Of a DNA stretch of 64,000 bases, positions 19,524 to 27,608 are shown piece after piece. Below the pieces are notes generated by a model. That model searched no databases, was not told the DNA's origin, and saw only the letters and a list, made by a program, of their open reading frames with translations. The stretch is from contig NZ_CADIJP010000015.1 in the NCBI RefSeq assembly GCF_902859725.1, positions 1-64,000 of the forward strand, written 5' to 3'. The position numbers were made by a program, and so were the translations under genes. How positions within the stretch are numbered: the stretch's first letter is position 1; each line of letters opens with the position of its first letter. Origin of the DNA: Achromobacter mucicolens (GTDB taxonomy: Bacteria > Pseudomonadota > Gammaproteobacteria > Burkholderiales > Burkholderiaceae_B).

Positions 19524-19755
19524 GACCAAATCCTGCTAACGGGTACCGGGGGCGCCTTGGCGGCGGCAACAGAAAATCAGTACTGCACAAGTCGGCGGCA
19601 ACCCATGCCCGCCTGCAAGCAAACGCTGGATTATATAACGGTGTCAGGGACGATCGTCCAATGTGTCAGGACGGGTTTTCGATGAGTTTGCCGGAAGATT
19701 TGATCCAGTTCATGCAGATCGCGCAAAACTGGGTACAATACCGCCTCCTTGCGCT

Positions 19756-19830
19756 GCGCCCGTAGTTCAATGGATAGAATGAGAGTTTCCGAAGCTCTTG
19801 ATACAGGTTCGATTCCTGTCGGGCGCGCCA
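19756..19830 (+). tRNA. tRNA-Arg (anticodon CCG)
   Basis: The 75-base sequence folds as a complete tRNA. The acceptor stem is GCGCCCG with CGGGCGC, the anticodon arm is AGAGT-TTCCGAA-GCTCT with CCG in the loop, the T arm has loop TTCGATT, and CCA is encoded at the 3' end. The anticodon CCG reads CGG arginine codons. A possible -10 (TACAAT, 19734-19739) lies just upstream and a terminator just downstream. Confidence 0.95.
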
Positions 19831-19854
19831 ATCCAGACAAGCTGTGCGTTTTCC

Positions 19855-19873
19855 AGGCCCCTCAAAGGGGCCT
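19855..19873 (+). terminator. tRNA-Arg terminator
   Basis: A perfect 8-base stem AGGCCCCT (19855-19862) with AGGGGCCT (19866-19873), a 3-base loop, and a following T-rich run (TTTGTTTTT) make a standard intrinsic terminator 25 bases after the tRNA. Confidence 0.85.
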
Positions 19874-19890
19874 TTTGTTTTTGCGCCGTT

Positions 19891-19958
19891 CGGTTATGTG
19901 CATTCTGATGTGCATTCGGTGATGAGCATGCGGTTATGTGCATTCGGCCATGTGCATC
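19891..19958. repeat. Cluster of ATGTGCATYC direct repeats
   Basis: A 15-base unit CGGTTATGTGCATTC occurs twice, at 19891-19905 and 19931-19945, exactly 40 bases apart. Shorter copies of ATGTGCATTC or ATGTGCATCC begin near 19909 and 19950. The cluster lies between the tRNA terminator and the first autotransporter. It may be a degenerate tandem repeat or a set of protein-binding sites. Confidence 0.5.
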
Positions 19959-20118
19959 CGTTTACGCACCTTCTTTATGCCTAAGCGCCCTTGCCCGCGA
20001 CCAGTCCTGCGCCGACATTCACCTGTCCGGATGGTTGGCACGGTACCCATTCGAACGCAATGGCGATCTGTCGGATTTCATGCGTCCGTTGATGTTTGAG
20101 AAAGCGGTCGCACCGTCG

Positions 20119-20132
20119 GAGTAATAGTGCTC
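20119..20132. promoter_or_regulatory. GAGTA-N4-TGCTC element upstream of autotransporter 1
   Basis: GAGTAATAGTGCTC is an inverted repeat with one mismatched pair and is followed by TGGGTGAATCCG. Matching elements precede the other two autotransporters (23592-23605 and 27349-27362) at similar distance from their start codons, here about 200 bases. It is probably an operator or activator site shared by the three genes. Confidence 0.55.
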
Positions 20133-20331
20133 TGGGTGAATCCGCCGCGTCTGAACACAATCGATCACACAGACGAAGCGGGCTCCAACTATCTGCGGCC
20201 CGGCACCGTCGTTCAACGTGAACAAACGGATATTCACGCGCAAGCGGTCAATGGCGCGCGCAGCGTCACCTGCCCTCCAGGCGAAACGGAAATAAGCCGC
20301 GCGTGAATCCGACACCCAGGATGATCGATCG

Positions 20332-23300
20332 ATGGACGTGGATTCCCGCGCGGCGCTGCAACGTGCCGAGTCAACGCTGTTTCTCAAGGCCCGAATAACC
20401 GCGTACAGGCTCTGCTTTGGCCTGCTGCTGCTTTCCGTCGACGTGTCGCACCCTGCCGTTGCCGCTGGCGGGATCGTTGGCGTGTCGGGGGCTGGCGGCC
20501 AGGGAGGCGCATCCAATGGAGGGCGCGGCGGCGACGGTGGACATGGCCAGGCCGCCTTGGACCTCACGACGTCGTACACCACGGCCGGCGACGTCGAAGG
20601 CGGGGCCGGCGGTGGCGGTGGGGGTGGCGGAGGTGGCGGGCACGGCAATTCCATGGGCGGCGCTGGCGGCGCCGGCGGGAACGGCGGGGTCGGCATCGTC
20701 ATCTCAGGCGACGCGGTGGTGTTGCACAACGACGGCTGGTCGATCCGCGGCGGCAAGGGCGGTGGCGGCGGCGGCGGGGGCGGCTCCACCTTCCACCTCT
20801 CCGTGGAGGCCGACGGTGGCCGCGGTGGCGACGGCTCGACGGGCGCAGGCGGCGCCGCCGGCGGGGGCGGGGGAGGCGGGGCGTATATCCGGACGGGCTT
20901 CGGAGGAGACGGCGGCCACGGCGGAGAAGATGGCCTTGTGGGGGGCGGTGGGCCCATCGGTGTCTCCTGGGCGGGCGGCGGTGGCGGTGGCGGCGGTTCA
21001 TCCGTCAACGGTGGGGCTGCAGGTCAGGACGTGTGGCCGGTGCTGAGTGAGGGCGTGGGCGGACCGGGTGGTATTGCCGGCGGGGCGTCCGGCGTCAACG
21101 GAGATGATGCCAAGCCGTACGAAGGGTTTGCGCCCGGCGGCGGGGGCGGAGGTGCGCCGGGCGGCGCGGGTGGCGACGGCGGTCAGTACACGCGCTTCGA
21201 TACGAACGGCGGCGGTGGCGCCGGCAGCAGCAATCACGCCGTCTACGTCACGGGAGCCAATTCCGTCATCATCAACTCGGGCGCCATCATGCCGGGGCCG
21301 GTCAACCGGGACACCGCCATCAAGTATGCAGGGTCCGCCAGCAACGCGACCCTGATGCTCCGTGAGGGCAGCGTGATTCAAGGCCTCGTCGACGCCACCG
21401 AATCGGCCGGCAGGAACACGCTGGTCCTGGATGGCGGGGCCGCGCTGGCCTTTGACGTCGGCCAGATCGGCGATGGCGCGCAGGGTCAGTATCTGGGTTT
21501 CAACGCATTCGAGAAGACGTCTGACGGCATGTGGGCGCTGACGGGGTCGCCCGCCATGGCGCTCACGCCCTGGACGCTTCGCGGCGGATGGCTTGCGATC
21601 ACGGATGACGCCGCGCTGGGGGACTTGGCTGGCGGCCTCGTCTTCGACGGCGGCGGATTGCAACTGAACGCCAGCATGTCGTCGCAGCGCGATTTCCAGT
21701 TGCGCGGCGATGGCGCGGTCCACACGGCCGCCGGCACGGTGTCCGTGATGCAGGGCACGATCAGCGGCGCGGGCAGCCTCACCAAGACAGGAGCCGGCAC
21801 ATGGATCATCTTGGGTAGCAATACCGAAACGGCCAACGCCACGGCGGCGGGGCCGCTCACCCATACCGGCGTTACGCGCGTCGACGAAGGCACGCTGGTC
21901 ATCCATGGCACTGCGCTGGGTCAGGCCGGTCACGCGGCCGCCAGTGTCGCCGGCGCCAGCAGTGCGACATTGAGCCTTGCGAACGGCGCCAGGCTCGACG
22001 GCCAGATGGACGGGCCGAACCTCGTCATCGATGCGACGAGCCGATGGAACGTTCTGGCCGATGCCACGCCTGCCGCGCAGGGCAACAACCTCAGCAGGGT
22101 CAACGAACTTCAGCTTGCAGGCAGCATCGCCTTTTCGCCGCCCTCCGATGCGGCTAACAATCATGCCGGCCGCACGCTCACCGCCAACAACCTGGTGGGC
22201 GCCGGCGGCGAGGTGCAGCTGCACGTGAACCCGACCGGCGCCGCGGATCACCTGACGCTGACCCAGGGCGCCACGGGATTGACCTACCTGAATATCATCA
22301 CGCCTGGCGGATTCGGCGATCCGTTGGCCGGCGACGGGTGGCTGGTGGTCAAGGCCGGCGCCAGCACCGACCAGGCGTTTCAACAAACCCCCGAACAACC
22401 CACGCAGGTGGGCGCGTTCAATTACGGCCTGGTGCAAGGCGCGAGAAGCGGCGCAGCGGATCTGGCCAACAACTGGTATTTGTTCAGCGATATCCGCCCC
22501 GAGGTGTCCATCTACTCGCAGTTGGGCAATCAGGCCTTGCGGCAGTCCGAGGTGGCGGTAGGGTCGTTCAACGAACGAATGGGATCCACCGAAACGCTGG
22601 CGCGAACGGTCTACCCCTATGCCTGGGCACGGTCGCTAGGCGTCCTGGAGCGCCGGAAGGGCGCGCCCCTGGGGATCCGGCAAGCTAACGTCGCCGTGGA
22701 TTCGCGGGTGGGCGGGCTGCAGGTGGGAACGGATTTGTTCGTGGCCAGCAAAGGCGTTGGCCGCCAGAGCGTGGGCGTGTTTGCAACGGCAATGATTTCC
22801 CGTAACGACGTGGCGCACTATCAGGCATCCACGCGATCGACGGCGGATGCCGGCCGCAGCGATCAGACGATGCATGGCCTGGGCGCTTATTACACGCTGA
22901 TGGACGGCAAGGGCGGTTACGCCGATTTCGTCGCACAGGTCAGCCGGTACGGCGTGAAGACGCAATCGCGCGGTGCGCTGGGCACGTCCCTGCAGACATC
23001 CGGATGGGGCGCCGCGGTCTCCGCCGAAGCCGGAAAGGCCTTCGATGTTCGCGATGGCAGCGGTCTGCGCGTTGAACCGCAAGCCCAGGTGATGGTCCAG
23101 CACGTCAAGTTGCGCGATGCTGAAGACAGCGTGGGCCGCGTTGCACTGCCGGGACTGCACGCGCTGCATTCGCGTGTGAGTCTGAAGCTATCGAAAGTCT
23201 GGGGCGAGCAGCCCCAGACGCAAAGCCACGGCTGGCTGATGCTGAGCTATCTGCACACGCGGGGAAAGTCCTCCAGTTCGTATCCCTCCGCGACGCAGGG

Positions 23301-23478
23301 CGACATCGCATTCGACAACGATCTGGATGGATCGCGCGTCGGCCTGGCGGCGGGCTATGACCGGCGCGCGGGCAGGAACACCTTCGTCAATGTGCAGGTG
23401 CATGCCGAACAGGGCCTGGGCAGCACGTCAGGGTTGCGGGCTGTGGCCGGCTCGGTGGGGGTGAAGTATCTGTTCTAG
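20332..23478 (+). CDS. Glycine-rich autotransporter 1 (type Va secretion)
   Basis: This 1048-residue protein is a classical autotransporter. An extended signal peptide (residues 1 to about 42, hydrophobic core LCFGLLLLSVDVS) is followed by a glycine-rich domain (about 45-300) with runs of up to ten glycines broken by short polar stretches. Then comes a beta-helix passenger with the repeat SLTKTGAGTWIIL, an autochaperone segment (LANNWYLFSDIRPEVSIYSQ), and a C-terminal 12-strand barrel from about residue 755 ending GVKYLF with the required terminal Phe. The sequence AGGA lies about 10 bases before the ATG. It lacks about 70 residues of the passenger present in its two downstream paralogues. 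It is probably displayed on the cell surface as an adhesin or matrix protein; the ligand is unknown. Confidence 0.93.
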   Translation: MDVDSRAALQRAESTLFLKARITAYRLCFGLLLLSVDVSHPAVAAGGIVGVSGAGGQGGASNGGRGGDGGHGQAALDLTTSYTTAGDVEGGAGGGGGGGGGGGHGNSMGGAGGAGGNGGVGIVISGDAVVLHNDGWSIRGGKGGGGGGGGGSTFHLSVEADGGRGGDGSTGAGGAAGGGGGGGAYIRTGFGGDGGHGGEDGLVGGGGPIGVSWAGGGGGGGGSSVNGGAAGQDVWPVLSEGVGGPGGIAGGASGVNGDDAKPYEGFAPGGGGGGAPGGAGGDGGQYTRFDTNGGGGAGSSNHAVYVTGANSVIINSGAIMPGPVNRDTAIKYAGSASNATLMLREGSVIQGLVDATESAGRNTLVLDGGAALAFDVGQIGDGAQGQYLGFNAFEKTSDGMWALTGSPAMALTPWTLRGGWLAITDDAALGDLAGGLVFDGGGLQLNASMSSQRDFQLRGDGAVHTAAGTVSVMQGTISGAGSLTKTGAGTWIILGSNTETANATAAGPLTHTGVTRVDEGTLVIHGTALGQAGHAAASVAGASSATLSLANGARLDGQMDGPNLVIDATSRWNVLADATPAAQGNNLSRVNELQLAGSIAFSPPSDAANNHAGRTLTANNLVGAGGEVQLHVNPTGAADHLTLTQGATGLTYLNIITPGGFGDPLAGDGWLVVKAGASTDQAFQQTPEQPTQVGAFNYGLVQGARSGAADLANNWYLFSDIRPEVSIYSQLGNQALRQSEVAVGSFNERMGSTETLARTVYPYAWARSLGVLERRKGAPLGIRQANVAVDSRVGGLQVGTDLFVASKGVGRQSVGVFATAMISRNDVAHYQASTRSTADAGRSDQTMHGLGAYYTLMDGKGGYADFVAQVSRYGVKTQSRGALGTSLQTSGWGAAVSAEAGKAFDVRDGSGLRVEPQAQVMVQHVKLRDAEDSVGRVALPGLHALHSRVSLKLSKVWGEQPQTQSHGWLMLSYLHTRGKSSSSYPSATQGDIAFDNDLDGSRVGLAAGYDRRAGRNTFVNVQVHAEQGLGSTSGLRAVAGSVGVKYLF

Positions 23479-23847
23479 CGACCTTGCATGAAGAGACCCG
23501 CCGGATCGCTGGCACGGTCTTGGAACATGCGCCATAGCGATCGTCTGATATTCCACGGCAACTGATTCTTGTGAAGACTGTCGCGCTTTCCGAGTAATCC
23601 TACTCTGGGTAAAGCCGGGACGCATGAAGAGAATCTGACACACCGACGACACGGGCTTTAACGCTTTTCAGCTCGCAGCCGTCGCTCGATGTGATTAACC
23701 GGATTACTCAAACGCGCGACCGGCGACCCCGGTGTTCCACGTTCCTGCGAGATCAAGATCACGATTCTGCCTGGAGCGTCCCCTGTGCTCCAGGTGCAAT
23801 CGAACTCGTGAAGCCGCGCGTGAATCCACACCCAGGATGAACCAACG
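23479..23847. other. Intergenic region between autotransporters 1 and 2
   Basis: No gene is seen. From about 23590 the sequence aligns with the upstream regions of the other two autotransporters: the GAGTA-N4-TACTC element, a GACGA-containing block, GTGATTAACCGGATTACTC near 23691-23709, and a proximal block ending in the ribosome site. These 250 bases probably form a promoter duplicated with the gene. Confidence 0.6.
23592..23605. promoter_or_regulatory. GAGTA-N4-TACTC element upstream of autotransporter 2
   Basis: GAGTAATCCTACTC is a perfect 5-base inverted repeat around 4 bases, followed by TGGGTAAAGCCG. It lies about 243 bases before the start codon of autotransporter 2 and has counterparts before autotransporters 1 and 3. 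Confidence 0.58.
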
Positions 23848-26800
23848 ATGCACACGGATTCTTGCTTGGCGTTGCGACATGCGGACTCGATCTCGAATCG
23901 AATCGACAAGGCGCGCGGTATGGCGCTGAAGCTCTGTTTTGGCCTGTCTTTGATCTCTCTCGGCATGTCCCCGCATCCCGAGGCGCGTGCCTTGATCGTC
24001 GGCGAGGCGGGGGTGGGCGGCGTAGGCGGGGCTGCCAATGGGGGCAACGGCGGCGATGGCGGGGATGGTTTTGCCGCCTTGGATCTCACCACGTCGTATA
24101 CGACCTATGACGACATTGAAGGCGCGCCGGGCGGCGGAGGCGGCGGTGGCGGGGGCGGCGGGCCGGGAAACTTTGACGGCGGCGGGGGTGGCGCGGGCGG
24201 GAACGGTGGGCACGGCATCGTGATCTCTGGCGACGGCGTGGTCCTGCATAACGACGGCTATTCGATCAGCGGCGGCAAGGGCGGTGGCGGCGGGGGCGGG
24301 GGTGGCGGTAGCTACAGTGAGGATGCGGTCAGCAACGGCGGTCGCGGTGGTGATGGCTCCGGAGGAGAAGGCGGCGGGGCGGGCGGTGGCGGCGGAGGCG
24401 GTGCGGATATCAATCCTGGCGGGATCGATGGAACGGGTTACGGCGGAAACGGCGGCAATGGGGGTGAAAATGGCACGCCAGGTGGCGGCGACGTCCCGGG
24501 GACTTCTTTGTATGCCGGTGGCGGAGGCGGTGGTGGCGGCACCTACACCAACGGTGGGTCGGCGGGCCAGGGGTTGTTCCAGAGCCAAAGTCCGGGTGTA
24601 GGCGGATCAGGCGGTATGGCTGGCGGTGAGTCCGGCGTCGACGGTGGCCGAGCAAATCCAGGAACGGCATTGGAAGGATGGGGTGGGGGCGGCGGAGGCG
24701 GCGGCGCGGCCGGTGGATCTGGCGGCAACGGCGGGCGAGGGTCTGGATTCGCCGGCGGGCCTTCTGGTGGCGCTGGCGGCAATAGCGGTCATGGTGTTCA
24801 CGTCACCGGCGCCAACTCCGTGATCATCAATTCGGGCACGATCTCGCAGGGGCCGGCGAACCAGAACATCGCCATCAAGTATGCAGCCACCGCGCGCGAT
24901 TCCACGCTGGTTTTGCAAGCCGGCAGCGAAATCATCGGTCTGATCGACGCCACGGAGTCCGGCGGCAAGAATACGCTGACGTTGGATGGCGGCGCGGCGC
25001 AGGCCTTTGATGTCAGTCTGATCGGGAGCGGCGCGCAGGCCCAATACCTGGGCTTCAATGCCTTCGAAAAGACCTCGGCAGGAACCTGGACGCTGACGGG
25101 TACGCCAAGCCTGGCGCTCATGCCCTGGACGCTGTCGGGCGGGTGGCTCGCGGTTGCCGATGACGCCAGCCTGGGCGACGCGACCGGGGCCCTCACTTTC
25201 AGCGGCGGCGGATTGCAGCTGGACGCCAACGTCTCCTCGCAGCGCGAGATGCAGTTCGTCGGTGACGGCGCGATCCGCACGGTGCACGGGACGGTCTCTG
25301 TGATGCAGGGCGCGATCACCGGATCGGGCATGCTGACCAAGACCGGTGCGGGCACGTGGATCATCGACAGCGACAATGCCTTCGCCGGCGCAACGCTGAT
25401 CGACGACGGCGTGCTGCAACTGGGCGCGGGCCAGGCCGTCGGATCGTTGGGGACGGGCGCGATCGAGAACAACGCCGCCCTGGCGATAGACCGCGCCGAC
25501 GCGGTCATCCTGTCCAATGCCATATCGGGTACTGGCGAGCTGTGGCAGGCCGGTTCGGGCACGACGACGCTGACCGGGCCGCTCACCTACACCGGCATCA
25601 CGCGGGTGGACAACGGCACGCTGGTCATCGATGGCACGTCCTTGGGTCAGGCCGATCTCGCGGTTGCCCGGGTCGTTGGGGCGGGCGGTGCGAACCTCGG
25701 GCTGGCCAACGGCGCACGGCTCGACGGCTGGGTGGATGGACCGAATCTTTCGATCGACGCGACCAGCAAATGGAACATCCTGACCGATGCTTCCAACCCC
25801 GCTTCCAACCCCGCGCAAGCCAACAACCTCAGCACCGTCAACGCGCTTCGGCTTGAAGGCAGCGTCGCGTTTGCGCCGCCCGCCGAGTGGACCCACGAGG
25901 CCATCGGCCGCACGTTCACCGCCAACAATCTGGCGGGCGGCGGCGGTGAAGTGCAGATGCACATGATTCCAACCTCGGCCGGCACCGTGGATTACCTGAC
26001 CTTGAACGCGGGGGCGACGGGGCTGACGAATCTGACGCTCAATACCGACAGCGGCTTCGGCGATCCGCTCCACGGAAACGGCTTTCTGGTGGTCAAGGCG
26101 GGCGCCGGCACGGACAACGCGTTTCAGCTGACGCCAGGCCAGGCTCCGCGGGGCGGGGCGTTCCGCTATGTGCTGTCGCATGGCGCGCAGGATGGCTCGC
26201 CGGCACTTGCCAACAACTGGTACTTGATCAGCGAGGTCCGCCCCGAGGTCTCCATTTACTCGCAGCTGGGCGGGCAAGCGCTGCGGCAGTCCGAGCTGGC
26301 GGTGGGCACCTTCAACGAGCGCATGGGCGCGACCGAAACGCTGTCCCGCAAGGTGTACCCGTATGCGTGGGCCAGAACGCTGGGCGGATGGGAGAACCGC
26401 GATGGCGCTTCGCGCGGCATTCTGCAGTCGCAAGTGGGAAGCCGCACGACGTTGGGCGGCCTGCAGGTGGGCACGGACCTCTTTGTGACCAACAAGGGCA
26501 TCCGCCGCAACAGTCTGGGCGTGTTCGGCACCGCATTGGTTTCGCGCGCCGACGTGGATCATTACCGGGCCTCCACGCGTTCGACCATCAATGCCGGCCG
26601 CAGCGACCAGACGATGTATGGCTTGGGCGCGTATTACACGATCATGGATGGCAAGGGCGGGTACGTCGACGTCGTCACGCAGATCAGCCGCTATGGCGTG
26701 AAGACCCAATCGAGCGGCGCCGACGGCATGTCGATGCAGACGTCGGGCTGGGGCGCGGCGCTGTCGGCCGAAGCCGGCAAGGCGTTCGACATTGGCGATG

Positions 26801-27225
26801 CGTCCAGCGGGCTTCGACTCGAACCGCAAGCGCAGGTGATGGTCCAGCACGTCAAGCTGCGCGACGGCGATGACGACATTGGACAAGTGGCGTTGCCGGC
26901 ATCGCGTGCACTGCATTCGCGCGTGAGCCTGAAACTGTCAAAAGCCTGGGGCGAGCAGGACGACGCGCGGAACCACGGCTGGCTGATGCTGAGTTACCGG
27001 CACACGCTGGGGGAGTCGTCCAGCGAATACCAGACGCTCACGCAAGGCGACATTGCCTTTGAAAACAAGTTGGACGGATCGCGCGTGGGGCTGTCGGCGG
27101 GTTACGACCGGCGGGCTGGCAAGAACACGTTCGTCAATGTGCAGTTGAACGCCGAGCAGGGATTGGGCGGGGCGTCGGGCCTGCGCGCGGTGGGAGGATC
27201 GTTGGGGATCAAGCACCTGTTCTAG
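23848..27225 (+). CDS. Glycine-rich autotransporter 2 (type Va secretion)
   Basis: The 1125-residue protein has the same plan as its neighbours: extended signal peptide (core LKLCFGLSLISLGMS, cleavage probably after ARA near residue 49), then a glycine-rich domain (about 50-314). The beta-helix passenger has two PATR-type repeats (MLTKTGAGTWIID and ELWQAGSGTTTLTG), followed by an autochaperone region with LANNWYLISEVRPEVSIYSQ. A barrel from about residue 823 ends IKHLF. Start ATG 23848 follows AGGATGAACCAACG. Long DNA stretches of the barrel are identical to autotransporter 3, indicating recent duplication or gene conversion. A perfect 18-base hairpin follows the stop. Confidence 0.93.
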   Translation: MHTDSCLALRHADSISNRIDKARGMALKLCFGLSLISLGMSPHPEARALIVGEAGVGGVGGAANGGNGGDGGDGFAALDLTTSYTTYDDIEGAPGGGGGGGGGGGPGNFDGGGGGAGGNGGHGIVISGDGVVLHNDGYSISGGKGGGGGGGGGGSYSEDAVSNGGRGGDGSGGEGGGAGGGGGGGADINPGGIDGTGYGGNGGNGGENGTPGGGDVPGTSLYAGGGGGGGGTYTNGGSAGQGLFQSQSPGVGGSGGMAGGESGVDGGRANPGTALEGWGGGGGGGGAAGGSGGNGGRGSGFAGGPSGGAGGNSGHGVHVTGANSVIINSGTISQGPANQNIAIKYAATARDSTLVLQAGSEIIGLIDATESGGKNTLTLDGGAAQAFDVSLIGSGAQAQYLGFNAFEKTSAGTWTLTGTPSLALMPWTLSGGWLAVADDASLGDATGALTFSGGGLQLDANVSSQREMQFVGDGAIRTVHGTVSVMQGAITGSGMLTKTGAGTWIIDSDNAFAGATLIDDGVLQLGAGQAVGSLGTGAIENNAALAIDRADAVILSNAISGTGELWQAGSGTTTLTGPLTYTGITRVDNGTLVIDGTSLGQADLAVARVVGAGGANLGLANGARLDGWVDGPNLSIDATSKWNILTDASNPASNPAQANNLSTVNALRLEGSVAFAPPAEWTHEAIGRTFTANNLAGGGGEVQMHMIPTSAGTVDYLTLNAGATGLTNLTLNTDSGFGDPLHGNGFLVVKAGAGTDNAFQLTPGQAPRGGAFRYVLSHGAQDGSPALANNWYLISEVRPEVSIYSQLGGQALRQSELAVGTFNERMGATETLSRKVYPYAWARTLGGWENRDGASRGILQSQVGSRTTLGGLQVGTDLFVTNKGIRRNSLGVFGTALVSRADVDHYRASTRSTINAGRSDQTMYGLGAYYTIMDGKGGYVDVVTQISRYGVKTQSSGADGMSMQTSGWGAALSAEAGKAFDIGDASSGLRLEPQAQVMVQHVKLRDGDDDIGQVALPASRALHSRVSLKLSKAWGEQDDARNHGWLMLSYRHTLGESSSEYQTLTQGDIAFENKLDGSRVGLSAGYDRRAGKNTFVNVQLNAEQGLGGASGLRAVGGSLGIKHLF

Positions 27226-27254
27226 CGTTAGCGGATCCGCTTCTTGCACGATCC

Positions 27255-27296
27255 ATCCTGGAGCGGCCGACGTGCCGGCGTCGGCCGCTCCAGGAT
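27255..27296 (+). terminator. 18-base perfect hairpin after autotransporter 2
   Basis: Arms 27255-27272 and 27279-27296 are perfect complements around a 6-base loop. It starts 30 bases after the stop codon. There is no T tract, so termination would depend on stem strength or Rho. It indicates that autotransporters 2 and 3 are separate transcription units. Confidence 0.65.
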
Positions 27297-27348
27297 CAGT
27301 CGGATTCTACGAGGACCGTGGATGATTTTGGATGTGTGCGCGCCAACT

Positions 27349-27362
27349 GAGTAAACGTACTC
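27349..27362. promoter_or_regulatory. GAGTA-N4-TACTC element upstream of autotransporter 3
   Basis: GAGTAAACGTACTC is a perfect 5-base inverted repeat around 4 bases, about 247 bases before the start codon of autotransporter 3. The arms are kept in all three copies, with one change in copy 1, while the spacer differs. That is the pattern expected of a protein-binding site. Confidence 0.58.
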
Positions 27363-27608
27363 TCGGCGAATCCGATGCGCATACGGAACACTGATCGCGC
27401 CGACGAGAGGGTTCCAGCAAGCGATCAAAAACCCGCAGTCCACGTCGCGCGATGTGATTAATCGGATTATTCAGCGCGCAGCCGGCAAGCCCGGTGTTCC
27501 ACGTTCTTGAAACCTCAAGCAGATGATTTTGCCTGGCACGGCCCTACGCGCCAGGCGCAATCGAATTCGTGAAGCCGCGCGTGAATCCACACCCAGGATG
27601 AACCAACG

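Larger units (their letters stand above)
19831..20331. other. Intergenic region upstream of first autotransporter
   Basis: This 500-base gap holds the tRNA terminator (19855-19873), a cluster of ATGTGCAT motifs (19891-19958), and the conserved upstream segment of the first autotransporter, including the inverted repeat at 20119-20132. A 62-codon frame at 19936-20124 is not supported by any feature. The 30 bases before the start codon are nearly identical to those before the other two autotransporters. Confidence 0.6.
27226..27608. other. Intergenic region between autotransporters 2 and 3
   Basis: The gap begins with a strong hairpin (27255-27296) and then carries the conserved autotransporter upstream segment: inverted repeat at 27349-27362, GTGATTAATCGGATTATTC near 27454-27472, and the proximal block shared by all three genes. 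No coding frame is credible. Confidence 0.6.

Noticed and set aside
19631-19840. Minus-strand 69-codon frame
   Set aside because: It runs across the tRNA-Arg gene and reads the usual nonsense peptide produced opposite tRNA genes.
19936-20124. 62-codon frame between tRNA and autotransporter 1
   Set aside because: It has no ribosome site, no recognisable composition, and overlaps the conserved upstream regulatory segment.
20019-21008. Proline-rich open frame of 329 codons on the minus strand
   Set aside because: It is the antisense image of the glycine codons in autotransporter 1. It has no ribosome site or domain, and similar frames occur opposite the other two autotransporters.
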